A stretch of 64,000 nucleotides of DNA from an uncultured Lachnospiraceae bacterium. Its GTDB lineage: Bacteria > Bacillota > Clostridia > Lachnospirales > Lachnospiraceae. Below are positions 42,762-52,452 of this stretch, in pieces. The DNA lies in contig UQAW01000009.1 in the NCBI GenBank assembly GCA_900539175.1, forward strand, positions 1 to 64,000. Direction: 5' to 3'. Under the pieces are notes generated by a model, which saw only the letters and a program-made list of their open reading frames with translations, made no database searches and had not been told where the DNA came from. Both the position numbers and the translations under genes were made by a program. Within the stretch, counting starts at the first letter, position 1. Each line of letters starts with the position of its first letter.

Positions 42762-44702
42762 ATGGGGAGAAATTTGAGACAATTGGAATTAAGGAATATC
42801 CAGATTACAGATAAGTTGTTTGGAGCGTACGCGAGGAAAGTGAGCGAGAAGATTATTCCGCACCAGTGGAAGATTCTGAACGATCAGCTTGAGGATACGG
42901 ATCCTACCTATTGTATCCAGAATTTCCGAATTGCCGCGAAAGAGCTGGAAGGCGAGCGTAAGGGTGTGGTATTCCAGGATACGGATTTATATAAGTGGCT
43001 GGAATCGGTTGCGTATTGTCTGGCCGGCGGTCAGGGAAAAGAATATGAGCCATTGGCTGATGAAGTGATTGAACTGATTGGAAGAGCGCAGGAAGATGAT
43101 GGATACTTAAATACCTATTTTACAGTGAATGAGCCTGAGAAGAAGTGGACAAATCTGGTAGAAGGTCATGAACTTTATACGGCCGGGCATATGATTGAAG
43201 CGGCTGTAGCCTACTATCAGGCAACACAGAAAGAGAGATTTCTGGAGATTGCCAGAAAAAATGCTGATTTGATCTGCCGGGTATTTGGTACTGGGGAAGG
43301 ACAACTGAAAGGTTATCCTGGTCATCAGGAGATTGAAGTTGCGCTGGTAAAATTGTATCGGGTGACTGGAGAACGTTCTTATCTGGAGGAAGCAAGATAT
43401 TTTATTGAAGAACGGGGAAAAGAGCCGAATTATTTGAAAGATGAGATTGAGAAAAGAGGCGGTCATGAGTTTTTCCCGGAATTTAAGAATTATGATTTAC
43501 AGTATTCACAGGCACATAAGCAGCCGGTTGATCAGGACAAGGCGGAAGGTCATGCAGTACGTGCCATGTACATGTGTGCAGCGATGGCGGATCTGGCAGA
43601 AGAGTATGAGGACGAAAAACTTTTAAATGCGTGCAGAAGAATTTGGGAGAATACCGTGAATGAGCGGATGTATATCACCGGAGGAATCGGCTCCAGCGGA
43701 TTCAGGGAGCGCTTTACAACGGATTACGATCTACCTAACAGAACCAATTATTCGGAAACCTGTGCTTCCATCGGGCTGATGATGTTCGGGCAGAGAATGG
43801 CTTCAGCGACACACGATGCGGCATATTATGATGCGGTGGAACTTGCTTTGTACAACACAGTACTGGCAGGTATCAATATAGAAGGTGACCGTTATTTTTA
43901 TGTGAATCCTTTGGAGGTAGTACCGGAGTTTTGTACGGAACATACTTATATGGATCATGTAAAACCAGTCAGACAGAAGTGGTTCGGTGTTGCCTGCTGT
44001 CCGCCCAATGTTGCAAGGACACTGGCATCTCTGGGACAATACATATTTGCACAGGATGAAGAAGCTTTGTATATCCATCAATTTATTTCTGCTACGGCAA
44101 GTACCGTGATCGGAGAAAATGAACTGCAGGTCAGAATGGAGTCAGAACTTCTGCAGAATGGAAAAGTGAACATAGAGGTTCAGGCAAAAGCAGCCGGAAC
44201 GGTTAAAATCCGAATTCCCAAATATGCCGGACAATGGAGCTGTACTGTGGACGGTAAGGCGGTAAGCACGGAAGTAACGGATGATTATCTGATATTAAAG
44301 ATGGAACCGGGAAGCCGGACAGTGGCTTTGGATCTGGATGTAAAAGCCAGGTGGGTGGCAGCCAATCCGAAAGTCCGCGAGGATGCAGGAAAGGCAGCGC
44401 TGATGAAAGGTCCGTTGGTGTACTGTCTGGAAGAATGTGACAATGGTGATCTGCTCTCTGAAATCTATGTGGAAGAAAATGTTGAGGTAGAAAAGGGGCA
44501 GCCGGATCAACAATTAGTAGGCGGGGTTCCATCCCTTTGCTACCCGGGGATCCGGGTTAAGAACACGGGACTTCAGAATCATCTGTACGGAGAACTGACA
44601 ATAGAAAAAGAAGGAATCATACTGAAAGCCATTCCATACTGTCTGTGGAATAACAGAGGAGAAGGCGAGATGTTGGTTTGGCATAAAATTCGTGTTTCAT
44701 AA
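42762..44702 (+). CDS. GH127 beta-L-arabinofuranosidase
   Basis: A 646-residue cytoplasmic glycosidase of family GH127 (formerly DUF1680), which releases arabinose from beta-arabinofuranosyl oligosaccharides. The catalytic region shows the Glu and Cys of NYSETCASIG and the double Cys of ACCPPNVAR, which bind zinc and supply the Cys nucleophile in the characterised enzyme HypBA1. No signal peptide is present, so it acts on imported sugars. It leads the locus behind the operator-controlled promoter. GAGGAGG precedes its ATG. Confidence 0.9.
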   Translation: MGRNLRQLELRNIQITDKLFGAYARKVSEKIIPHQWKILNDQLEDTDPTYCIQNFRIAAKELEGERKGVVFQDTDLYKWLESVAYCLAGGQGKEYEPLADEVIELIGRAQEDDGYLNTYFTVNEPEKKWTNLVEGHELYTAGHMIEAAVAYYQATQKERFLEIARKNADLICRVFGTGEGQLKGYPGHQEIEVALVKLYRVTGERSYLEEARYFIEERGKEPNYLKDEIEKRGGHEFFPEFKNYDLQYSQAHKQPVDQDKAEGHAVRAMYMCAAMADLAEEYEDEKLLNACRRIWENTVNERMYITGGIGSSGFRERFTTDYDLPNRTNYSETCASIGLMMFGQRMASATHDAAYYDAVELALYNTVLAGINIEGDRYFYVNPLEVVPEFCTEHTYMDHVKPVRQKWFGVACCPPNVARTLASLGQYIFAQDEEALYIHQFISATASTVIGENELQVRMESELLQNGKVNIEVQAKAAGTVKIRIPKYAGQWSCTVDGKAVSTEVTDDYLILKMEPGSRTVALDLDVKARWVAANPKVREDAGKAALMKGPLVYCLEECDNGDLLSEIYVEENVEVEKGQPDQQLVGGVPSLCYPGIRVKNTGLQNHLYGELTIEKEGIILKAIPYCLWNNRGEGEMLVWHKIRVS

Positions 44703-44761
44703 TTTACGTTTTAAGCGATGAATCATCATCGTTAAAAAATAGGAGAAAAGGAGATACAGTT

Positions 44762-46207
44762 ATGAAGAGAAAACAAATTGTAAGCACATTGTTGGCAATG
44801 GCAATGACGACAGCCATGGTTTTATCAGGCTGCGGCGGCGGAGGAGATGATGCAAGCTCCAGTTCCAGCGCAAAAACAGATGCGAATTCCACATCTGAGA
44901 CAAGCAAGAGTGAGGATGACAGCAGCAGCGGAGACAGAGTTAAAATTACTTATGCCCAGTGGGGAAACGAAAGTGAGACTGCAGCGACTCAGGCGGTAGC
45001 TGATATGTTTAACAAGTCTCAGGACAAAATTGAAGTTGAAGTTATTAAGATTGACCATGATACGTATGTAACAAAACTGAATACCATGGCAACAGCCGGA
45101 GAATTACCGGATACTGCGATCATGAGTGAGGCAGGTGTACTTGGCTTTGCAGCAAACGGAATGCTTGCTGATGTAAGTTCCATGTACGGGGAAGGCGATG
45201 ATAAGCCGATGGAGTCCACAGCATTTAAGTATGAAGGCAACACAGTTGCTTATGGCGCTGCGCACAATGTCCTGAATATGTATTACAATATTGATCTTCT
45301 GAAAGAAGTATGTGAGAAACAGAATCTTGACATTTCTACCGTTACACCGCCGGCATCTGCTGATGATGCATGGGATTGGGATACCTTTGTTGAAATTGCA
45401 CAGAAGTTGACGATTGATGTGAATGGAAACAATGCCCTCAGCCCGGATTTTGATGCAAACAATGTGGATGTTTACGGATGTACCATCAATACACTTCCGT
45501 GGCAGCTTGAAGTTTGGGCACTGTCCAATGGCGGCGGATACTACAGCGAAGACGGTTCCAAGTGTACCATTGATGATGAAGCTACAGTAGATGCTCTTCA
45601 GAAGATTGCAGATCTGTCAGATGTATATCACTGCGCACCTCCTGTAACAAGTGCAGCGAATGCTCTTGAGTCTTCTCTTGGAAGCAAGAAGGTTGTTATG
45701 GCGACAGACGGTACATGGAACGTTGGAACATTCTTTGGACCGACTGCTGATTTTGAATATGGTATCGGTGTTCTTCCTTACATGAAGGAAAAAGTTACGA
45801 TTGGTACCGGTGGACCAAACGTTGTATTTGCAACAACAGAACATCCGGAAGAAGCAATGGAATGGCTGAAATGGTACAGCAGTATTGAGAATAACTGGTC
45901 ACTGATTTCAGCAGGAACATGGGCTCCGGTTTATGAGTCTTACTATACAGATGATGCAAAGACTGACGAGTGGATTACCAATGAAAACTTCCCGGACCGC
46001 GATATGTTTAAATCTGCTATGGTTGATTATTCTTATAACTATGGCAAGTCTGCAGCATGGTATCATGTATGTGGAACAGAAGAATTCAACGCTACCCTCG
46101 ATTCTGCGTTCTCCAGTGTATGGGCTGGTGATATGACTATGAAGGATGCTATTGCTGAATATAAAGATGAACTGCAGGGTATTTTTGATGAAAATAATGC
46201 TCAGTAA
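44762..46207 (+). CDS. Arabino-oligosaccharide ABC binding lipoprotein
   Basis: A 481-residue family-1 binding protein with lipobox LSGC (Cys24) and a Gly/Ser/Asp-rich linker to about residue 60. The mature domain starts DRVKITYAQWGNESETAATQAVADMFNKSQ. It is surrounded by arabinofuranosidase genes, so arabinose-containing oligosaccharides are the likely ligand. A hairpin (CAGATGACC/GGTCATCTG, 46229-46262) separates it from the permeases. Confidence 0.88.
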   Translation: MKRKQIVSTLLAMAMTTAMVLSGCGGGGDDASSSSSAKTDANSTSETSKSEDDSSSGDRVKITYAQWGNESETAATQAVADMFNKSQDKIEVEVIKIDHDTYVTKLNTMATAGELPDTAIMSEAGVLGFAANGMLADVSSMYGEGDDKPMESTAFKYEGNTVAYGAAHNVLNMYYNIDLLKEVCEKQNLDISTVTPPASADDAWDWDTFVEIAQKLTIDVNGNNALSPDFDANNVDVYGCTINTLPWQLEVWALSNGGGYYSEDGSKCTIDDEATVDALQKIADLSDVYHCAPPVTSAANALESSLGSKKVVMATDGTWNVGTFFGPTADFEYGIGVLPYMKEKVTIGTGGPNVVFATTEHPEEAMEWLKWYSSIENNWSLISAGTWAPVYESYYTDDAKTDEWITNENFPDRDMFKSAMVDYSYNYGKSAAWYHVCGTEEFNATLDSAFSSVWAGDMTMKDAIAEYKDELQGIFDENNAQ

Positions 46208-46228
46208 TCTTAGAAGGTAAGGATAACC

Positions 46229-46268
46229 AGATGACCTGCATAGTAAGTATGTGGGTCATCTGTTGTTT
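46229..46268 (+). terminator. Attenuating hairpin after the binding-protein gene
   Basis: CAGATGACC (46229-46237) pairs with GGTCATCTG (46254-46262), followed by the T-rich TTGTTT. Partial termination would favour the binding protein over the permeases, as proposed for 2601-2655. Confidence 0.5.
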
Positions 46269-46289
46269 CGGAGATAGTGGAGGCTGCTT

Positions 46290-47210
46290 ATGAAGGAAAA
46301 AAGCAAGAAAAACAAAATGGTGGTAAAGTCAAGAGCCGGCAAACGGGAGGAAAGGACTGCTTATCTGTGTTTGATTCCGGCATTTGTCGGTGTTACCTGC
46401 ATCAGTTATCTGCCGACCATTGCAGTATTTGTATTGAGTTTATTTAACTGGAATGGGCTGACAGATATGAAGTTTGTAGGACTTGATAATTTTGTTCGTA
46501 TTTTTACGAAGGATATGTATTTTACAAGTTCTTTGAGGGCGACGATCCTGTATGCACTTTTGGCAGTAGTGGGATCGATTGTATATTCTTTGATTATTGC
46601 GTTGCTGTTGAATTTGAATATTAAAGGGCGCACGTTGTTCCGTGCCATTTTCTTCATACCGTATCTGCTTCCGGCAATCGGTGTATTCAAAGGTTGGGAA
46701 TGGCTGTATGAAGGCAACTATGGTCTTTTCAATTTTATTTTACGAATGTTCGGGCTGCCTCCGCAGCGGTTCCTGAACAGTCCGAGCCAGGTAGTTCCAT
46801 GTCTTGTCATGATTGCAATCTGGACCAGCGGTAATCTGATCGTTATCTTCCTGGCAGGTCTTCAGAATGTGCCGAGTGTTTATATGGAGGCGGCAAAGAT
46901 TGACGGTGCAAATGCATGGCAGAGGTTCTGGAATGTAACGATTCCAAGTATCTCACCGATTATTTTCTATAATGTGCTGACCGCTATCATTACCCATCTG
47001 CAGGTAGTTAACCCGGCGCTTGCACTTACAGACGGAGGTCCCAGCAGACGATCCATGTTTATGTCTTATGTAATTTATCTGTACGGCTTCCGACAGAATA
47101 AGCTGGGATACGCGGCAGCCTGGTCTGTAGTGTTCTTCATACTGGTTGGTATCTTTACATTTATTCTGTTTAAGACGCAGAAGAATGCAATCTTCGGAGA
47201 GGAGGCGTAA
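46290..47210 (+). CDS. Sugar ABC transporter permease, MalF/UgpA-like
   Basis: A 306-residue membrane protein with about six helices after a basic cytoplasmic tail (KEKSKKNKMVVKSRAGKREERT). The EAA loop is MEAAKIDGANAWQRFWN. It forms the pore with the next permease, two bases downstream. No ATPase gene is encoded in the locus. Confidence 0.9.
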   Translation: MKEKSKKNKMVVKSRAGKREERTAYLCLIPAFVGVTCISYLPTIAVFVLSLFNWNGLTDMKFVGLDNFVRIFTKDMYFTSSLRATILYALLAVVGSIVYSLIIALLLNLNIKGRTLFRAIFFIPYLLPAIGVFKGWEWLYEGNYGLFNFILRMFGLPPQRFLNSPSQVVPCLVMIAIWTSGNLIVIFLAGLQNVPSVYMEAAKIDGANAWQRFWNVTIPSISPIIFYNVLTAIITHLQVVNPALALTDGGPSRRSMFMSYVIYLYGFRQNKLGYAAAWSVVFFILVGIFTFILFKTQKNAIFGEEA

Positions 47211-47212
47211 AC

Positions 47213-48073
47213 ATGGCAGGAAAAGTTATGGCGAGCAAAAAAAGAAAAGAGAAAGTACTGAATATTGTGGCGACAATTATTGTGCTGCTTTTTGCCATTA
47301 TGGTACTGGTTCCGATCTGGTGGATTTTCAGAACCTCTCTGATGAGTACAGCTACCATCAATCAGTATCCGCCGGAGATTATTCCCCATGAATGGCTCTG
47401 GTCCAACTATTCGAAAGCGCTTGAAACCTTTGAATACTGGACTTATTTTAAGAATACGTTTTCGATCATTATCCCTGCAGTAAGCTTTGGTGTAATCACA
47501 GCAATCTTCTGCGGATATGCTTTTGCGAGACTTCGTTTCAGAGGAAAAAAACTGTTTTTCAATATCTGTATCAGTACCATTCTTCTTCCTGGTATGGTAA
47601 CGTTAATTCCTCTGTATATTGCATGGACAAAGGGATTTGGATTTGGCGATACTTATTGGCCATTGATTCTTCCGTTCCTGACCGGAGGCGGATTCTTCAA
47701 TATTTTCCTGATTCGTCAGTTTTTTATGACGATTCCGATGGAATTAGACGAGGCAGCGTCTATCGATGGTGCCGGAAGGATGAGAATTCTCTGGACGATT
47801 CTTGTACCTTCTATCAAACCGGCGATCGTTACGGTAGGTCTTATGCTGTTTATTCAGATCTGGAATGATTTGCTTCAGCAGATGATCTATATTAACAGTA
47901 TGAGCAAGTTTACATTTGCGATTGCACTTACAAACTTTACAGGATCTTTCGGTACCAGCTGGCCTCTTGCGATGGCAGCCACATTCCTGACAATTTTGCC
48001 GGGTATTATTATCTATATATTGGGACAAAGAAGCTTCGTAGAAGGTATTGTACTTACAGGCATGAAGAACTAG
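47213..48073 (+). CDS. Sugar ABC transporter permease, MalG/UgpE-like
   Basis: A 286-residue membrane protein with about six helices and the EAA loop DEAASIDGAGRMRILWTILVP. GGAGGCG lies before ATG 47213, inside the end of the preceding gene. It completes the oligosaccharide importer of this locus. Confidence 0.9.
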   Translation: MAGKVMASKKRKEKVLNIVATIIVLLFAIMVLVPIWWIFRTSLMSTATINQYPPEIIPHEWLWSNYSKALETFEYWTYFKNTFSIIIPAVSFGVITAIFCGYAFARLRFRGKKLFFNICISTILLPGMVTLIPLYIAWTKGFGFGDTYWPLILPFLTGGGFFNIFLIRQFFMTIPMELDEAASIDGAGRMRILWTILVPSIKPAIVTVGLMLFIQIWNDLLQQMIYINSMSKFTFAIALTNFTGSFGTSWPLAMAATFLTILPGIIIYILGQRSFVEGIVLTGMKN

Positions 48074-48085
48074 AGGGCAGATATT

Positions 48086-48793
48086 ATGAATATTACGAAA
48101 AGGTTTATGGACTATTATCAGGGAAATAATGATCGCGAGCAGGAACCGCCCAGGGGCGGAATGAAGCGGGTGGGCTATGTGATGATTAATTATACAGGAA
48201 AATTAGTGGTAATCAATTTGCTGTTTATTCTTTGCTGTATTCCCGTTATTACAATTCCGGCGGCTCTTTCCGCTCTGAATTGTTATGTAGGAAAGATCTT
48301 TCGGGTTGGGTACGGTGTGGAACTTTCCGATTTTTGGAAGGAATTCAAGTGTGGAATCCGAAAGAATGTTCTTCTGGGTCTGATCAATGGACTGATAGCC
48401 TTTTATGCATATTATCTTTTGAGTCTGGCAAATAATTTTACTGGGAGCGGACAAAGAGATGTAGTGACGGGAATTGGAATCGGGGTTGCAGTGATTGCCA
48501 TCTTGTTGGGTTCCTATTCCTTTGTTCTCACATCCATGTTGGATCTGCCGTGCAGACATATCCTGAAAAATGCAGGTATCCTTATGATTATTGAATGGAA
48601 GATCAGCGTACTTCTGGTGTTGGAGACTGTATTTTTCTGGGGGGTACTTCTGGCGTTTGTTCCATATTCTGTACTGCCGCTTCTTCTGATCGGATTTGCA
48701 TTGCAGCAGCTTATTACCTGTGCCATGCTCTGCCCGATCGTGAAAAAGAGGATTACAGAACCGTACGAAAACCGGAAGGTAAGGAACTGTTAA
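48086..48793 (+). CDS. YesL-like (DUF624) membrane protein
   Basis: A 235-residue protein with five or six hydrophobic segments, including LVVINLLFILCCIPVITIPAALSALNCYVGKIFR, the hallmark of DUF624/YesL. The family is found beside sugar ABC importers in Firmicutes; its function is not established. It follows the permease by 12 bases. The stop codon is embedded in a hairpin. Confidence 0.85.
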   Translation: MNITKRFMDYYQGNNDREQEPPRGGMKRVGYVMINYTGKLVVINLLFILCCIPVITIPAALSALNCYVGKIFRVGYGVELSDFWKEFKCGIRKNVLLGLINGLIAFYAYYLLSLANNFTGSGQRDVVTGIGIGVAVIAILLGSYSFVLTSMLDLPCRHILKNAGILMIIEWKISVLLVLETVFFWGVLLAFVPYSVLPLLLIGFALQQLITCAMLCPIVKKRITEPYENRKVRNC

Positions 48794-48823
48794 GAAATTA
48801 ACAAGTTATTTATTAACAGTTCC
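48783..48823 (+). terminator. Hairpin at the end of the transport genes
   Basis: GGAACTGTTAA (48783-48793) pairs perfectly with TTAACAGTTCC (48813-48823). No clear T-run follows. It separates the importer unit from the LacI gene. Confidence 0.45.
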
Positions 48824-48874
48824 TAAGTCTGACATAAAAATTGTGTTGAGTGTGGAAAACTCTGGTCATTTCTA

Positions 48875-48903
48875 TTGTTACATGCAAAAAAGCGTGTTAA
48901 ACT
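48875..48903 (+). promoter_or_regulatory. Promoter of the LacI-family gene
   Basis: TTGTTA (48875-48880) and TAAACT (48898-48903) are separated by 17 bases. Confidence 0.55.
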
Positions 48904-48966
48904 ATCTTTGAAGATTTTGGTAAATACGGCCCAAAGATACCGAAAAAGAGAAAAGGAGTCGGGGAT

Positions 48967-50007
48967 ATGCCCACAATCAAAGAAATAGCGAAGGCTTGCA
49001 ATGTATCTGTTGCCACAGTCTCGAATGTGATTAACCATAAGGGCGGAGTGAGTGAAGAGACAAGGGCAAGAGTGACGCAAGTCATTGAGGAGCAAAATTA
49101 TACGCCCAATGTGGTTGCAAAAAATTTAAAGACAAAAGTCACCAGAAGCATTGGGGTGATTGCCGAGGATATGACGGTTTTTGCATTGCCGGATATTATC
49201 GACGGAATTACGGAATATTGTGAAAAAGAAGATTATCAGATTTTGCTGATGAATCTGCGTATGTACAAAAAATATGCGGATACCTATTATCAGGATAACA
49301 GCCATAAGGAAATTGTGCACAAAGCAATCCGGAAATTGAGGGCGAAGCAGGTAGAAGGGATTATCTACGTGGCAGCCCATGAACGTTTGATCCAGATGCT
49401 TCCGGAGCAGCTTCCGGTTCCCACAGTGGTAGCTTATGGATTTACCAATAACCCCAAGATTCCGTCCGTGATTGCGCGGGATGTGAAGGGAGCTATGGAC
49501 TTGGTGGCTTATCTGATCTCCTGTGGTCATAAAAAGATTGGCGTTATTGCGGGAAAAAAAGAAAGTGTTCATACGCAAGCCAGACTGGAAGGATATCAGG
49601 TAGCGCTGTTTGATGGAAAATTGTTATACGATCCCAATCTGGTCGTGTACGGTGCGTGGGACAGGGAGAGCGGATATCGGAATACGGATGTCCTGATAGA
49701 GAAAGGCGTCACTGCAATTTTTTGTATGAATGATTTTATGGCCGGCGGTACTTATGACCGGCTGGAGGAGATTGGACTTTGTGTAGGAAGGGACATTGCA
49801 GTCGTGGGATATGATAACAGGGAGATGGCCAGTTATGCGAAGCCGCCGCTTACAACGATGGGACTTCCTCTGCATGATATCGGGTATTGTGCCAGTGAGG
49901 TTATTATTAAACTTCTTAGGAAGGAAGAGCTGACTGCTGAAAACGGAGTCTATTATGTTGACTGTAAGCTTTTTATCAGAAATTCTGTGAATGAAATGGA
50001 TGGTTAA
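48967..50007 (+). CDS. LacI family transcriptional regulator
   Basis: A 346-residue repressor-type regulator. The N-terminal helix-turn-helix is TIKEIAKACNVSVATVSNVINHKGGVSEETRARV; the rest is the sugar-binding core (GVIAEDMTVFALPDIIDGI, VAVVGYDN-like AVVGYDNREMASYAKPPLTT). It most likely represses the arabinose-polymer locus through the AAACGTTT sites at 42660-42689 and responds to arabinose or an oligosaccharide. It overlaps the reading frame region of the GH51 gene only by upstream alternative starts. Confidence 0.9.
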   Translation: MPTIKEIAKACNVSVATVSNVINHKGGVSEETRARVTQVIEEQNYTPNVVAKNLKTKVTRSIGVIAEDMTVFALPDIIDGITEYCEKEDYQILLMNLRMYKKYADTYYQDNSHKEIVHKAIRKLRAKQVEGIIYVAAHERLIQMLPEQLPVPTVVAYGFTNNPKIPSVIARDVKGAMDLVAYLISCGHKKIGVIAGKKESVHTQARLEGYQVALFDGKLLYDPNLVVYGAWDRESGYRNTDVLIEKGVTAIFCMNDFMAGGTYDRLEEIGLCVGRDIAVVGYDNREMASYAKPPLTTMGLPLHDIGYCASEVIIKLLRKEELTAENGVYYVDCKLFIRNSVNEMDG

Positions 50008-50011
50008 AGTA

Positions 50012-51529
50012 ATGAAGACAATTAAAATGATAGTAGATAAAGCTTTCACGGTTGCTCCGGTAGATCCGAGAATCTACGGTTCTTTTATTGAACATCTGGG
50101 GCGGGCTGTGTATGGCGGTATATATCAACCGGGGCATCCGACGGCGGATGCAGATGGTTTCCGAAAAGATGTGATGGAGCTGGTGCGTGAATTGAATGTT
50201 CCGGTCATCCGTTATCCGGGAGGAAACTTTGTATCTAATTTTTTCTGGGAAGACAGTGTGGGACCTCTTGCGGAACGAAAACCACGGCTGGATCTTGCAT
50301 GGAGAAGTCTGGAACCAAATACGTTCGGGCTTGGGGAGTTTGCGAAGTGGACGAACCAGGTTCAGGCGGATATAATGATGGCAGTGAATCTGGGAACCCG
50401 TGGGACGGCGGACGCCTGCAATCTTTTGGAGTACTGTAATCATCCTTCGGGAACGAAGTACAGTGATTTGCGGAGAAAGCATGGGGTTGAGGCTCCTTAT
50501 GGGATTAAACTCTGGTGCCTGGGAAATGAGATGGACGGAGAATGGCAGCTTGGAAAGAAAACCATGGACGAGTACGGCAGGATTTCCGAAGAGACGGCAA
50601 AAGCCATGAAGCTGATTGATCCAACGATTGAGCTGGTTTCCTGTGGAAGTTCTTTCAAGGATATGCCCACATTTCCCCAGTGGGAAGCCACCACGCTGGA
50701 GTATAATTATGATTATGTGGATTATATTTCTCTGCATCAGTACTATGGCAATACCAGTGACGATAGTTGTGATTATCTGGCAAGCTCGGATGATATGGAG
50801 GAATTTATCCATACGGTAATTTCTGTCTGTGATTATGTAAAAGCTAAGAAAAGAAGTAAAAAGCAGATCAATTTAAGCTTTGATGAGTGGAACATCTGGT
50901 TTCATTCGAAAGAGGAGGAGGAAGATATTACCCGGAATCATCCGTGGCAGGTGGCACCTCCGCTCTTGGAGGAACATTATAATTTTGAAGATGCGTTGTT
51001 GGTGGGGCTGATGATGATCACGTTGCTGAAACATGCAGACCGTATTAAGATTGCATGTCTGGCGCAGTTGGTGAACGTGCTTGCGCCGATTATGACAGAT
51101 GCAAAAGGCGGTGTCTATAAGCAGACGATTTATTATCCATTCCTGCATGCATCAAAGTATGGCAGAGGTGTGGTTTTGCAGACCCTTTGCGATACGCCGT
51201 CACATGAAACCAGGGGACACGGTCTGATCAAAGATATTGTCAGTGTTGCGGTTTATCAGGAAGAGAAAGAAGAACTTACCGTCTTTGCGGTAAATCGTAA
51301 TCTTGAAGAACAGCATGTTCTGGAAGTGGATGTGAGAAGCTTTGAAGGATACGAGGTGCTGGAAAAGATCGAGATGGTTTCAGAGGATCTGAAAGCAGAA
51401 AATACGTTGACACAGGAGAGCGTGAAGCCGTCCGTCTCCCGGGAGATACAACTCTCGGATGGAAAAGTTGAGACGGTATTGAAAAAAGCCTCCTGGAATG
51501 TGATTCGAATGGGGAAGGTAAAGAGATAA
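50012..51529 (+). CDS. GH51 alpha-L-arabinofuranosidase
   Basis: A 505-residue cytoplasmic exo-glycosidase of family GH51, which removes alpha-linked arabinofuranose from arabinan or arabinoxylan oligosaccharides. FGSFIEHLGRAVYGGIY-type start, PVIRYPGGNFVSNFFWEDSVGP, acid/base Glu in LGNEMDGEWQ and nucleophile Glu in LSFDEWNIW are present. It complements the beta-specific GH127 enzyme at the other end of the locus. ATG 50012 was chosen; upstream ATGs at 49991 and 50000 overlap the LacI gene. Confidence 0.92.
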   Translation: MKTIKMIVDKAFTVAPVDPRIYGSFIEHLGRAVYGGIYQPGHPTADADGFRKDVMELVRELNVPVIRYPGGNFVSNFFWEDSVGPLAERKPRLDLAWRSLEPNTFGLGEFAKWTNQVQADIMMAVNLGTRGTADACNLLEYCNHPSGTKYSDLRRKHGVEAPYGIKLWCLGNEMDGEWQLGKKTMDEYGRISEETAKAMKLIDPTIELVSCGSSFKDMPTFPQWEATTLEYNYDYVDYISLHQYYGNTSDDSCDYLASSDDMEEFIHTVISVCDYVKAKKRSKKQINLSFDEWNIWFHSKEEEEDITRNHPWQVAPPLLEEHYNFEDALLVGLMMITLLKHADRIKIACLAQLVNVLAPIMTDAKGGVYKQTIYYPFLHASKYGRGVVLQTLCDTPSHETRGHGLIKDIVSVAVYQEEKEELTVFAVNRNLEEQHVLEVDVRSFEGYEVLEKIEMVSEDLKAENTLTQESVKPSVSREIQLSDGKVETVLKKASWNVIRMGKVKR

Positions 51530-51535
51530 TCAACT

Positions 51536-51696
51536 AGTGTACTGTCTCATTTACTTTCAGCAAAATGACGCAGAATGGATTTTCAGCCTGCAAGGCGGAG
51601 GAATGAGGCGTAGCGGTGGCTACGTCGATTGACGACAACGCAGCAGATGGAAATTCAGGCAAGTCATTTGGTGAAATGTGAATGAGACAGTACACT
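51536..51696. mobile_element. MITE-like element with 16-bp terminal inverted repeats
   Basis: AGTGTACTGTCTCATT (51536-51551) and AATGAGACAGTACACT (51681-51696) are perfect inverted repeats bounding 161 bases. The interior has CGTAGC/GCTACG (51609-51624) and GTCG/CGAC stems and no gene. It begins six bases after the GH51 stop. No target-site duplication is evident. From memory, similar sequence is dispersed in Lachnospiraceae genomes. Confidence 0.65.
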
Positions 51697-51789
51697 GGTC
51701 CGTCTGACATAGGAGCCTTTCCTTATCCCTTTGAACGATTGAAATACCTGAAAGAATACATAAAAATTTTAGAAGACTTCAGATGTATG

Positions 51790-51824
51790 AAAAGAAACCC
51801 CCGGAAATACTACATTTCCGGGGG
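51790..51824 (-). terminator. Terminator of infC-rpmI-rplT
   Basis: CCCCCGGAAAT and ATTTCCGGGGG (51798-51824 on the + strand) form an 11-pair stem. On the - strand it is followed by TTTCTTTT. Downstream of rplT. Confidence 0.9.
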
Positions 51825-51833
51825 TGATACTTT

Positions 51834-52193
51834 TTAGGCTGCGATTTTAGATTTTGCCAATTCTGCAAGTGTAGCAAATCCGTCTTTGTCATTGATTGCC
51901 ATGTCAGCCAGAACTTTTCTGTTCAGTTCAACACCAGCAAGTTTCAGACCATACATAAATTTGCTGTAAGACAGACCATTCAGACGAGCTGCTGCGTTGA
52001 TACGAGCAATCCAAAGCTGACGGAACTGACGTTTTTTCTGCTTTCTGCCTGCATAAGCACTTGTCAGAGCTCTCATTACGGACTGTTTTGCCACTCTGTA
52101 CTGTTTACTTCTGGCTCCTCTGTAACCTTTTGCCAGTTTTAATGTTCTATTATGTCTTTTCTTAGCGTTCATACCGCCTTTAATTCTTGCCAT
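51834..52193 (-). CDS. rplT: 50S ribosomal protein L20
   Basis: A 119-residue protein of standard length: MARIKGGMNAKKRHNRTLKLAKGYRGARSKQYRVAKQ. L20 is also the repressor of this operon in Firmicutes, acting on the infC leader. Ribosome binding site GGAGG upstream. Confidence 0.97.
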   Translation of the reverse strand: MARIKGGMNAKKRHNRTLKLAKGYRGARSKQYRVAKQSVMRALTSAYAGRKQKKRQFRQLWIARINAAARLNGLSYSKFMYGLKLAGVELNRKVLADMAINDKDGFATLAELAKSKIAA

Positions 52194-52220
52194 CTCTTAT
52201 ATTCCTCCTTGAACTCTATC

Positions 52221-52418
52221 TTATAAATACGGTAAAATTTTCTTCATGCTCTTTACATTTGTCTGATCCAGAACAGTCGGTTTTCTAAGGTTTCTTTTTC
52301 TCTTCTGAGTTTTCTTGGTTAAGATATGGCTCTTGTAAGCTTTATTTCTTACGATTTTTCCTGTACCTGTCTTTTTAAAGCGCTTTGCTGCTGCTCTGCT
52401 TGTTTTCATTTTTGGCAT
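52221..52418 (-). CDS. rpmI: 50S ribosomal protein L35
   Basis: A 65-residue protein, MPKMKTSRAAAKRFKKTGTGKIVRNKAYKSHILTKK. Standard length and place between infC and rplT. GGAGG precedes the ATG. Confidence 0.97.
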   Translation of the reverse strand: MPKMKTSRAAAKRFKKTGTGKIVRNKAYKSHILTKKTQKRKRNLRKPTVLDQTNVKSMKKILPYL

Positions 52419-52452
52419 TGTTAATTTCCTCCTTAAAAAATACGTATTATTA

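Noticed and set aside
49976..50812. Open frame of 278 codons on the - strand within the GH51 gene
   Set aside because: Antisense to a gene with intact GH51 catalytic motifs; no domain.
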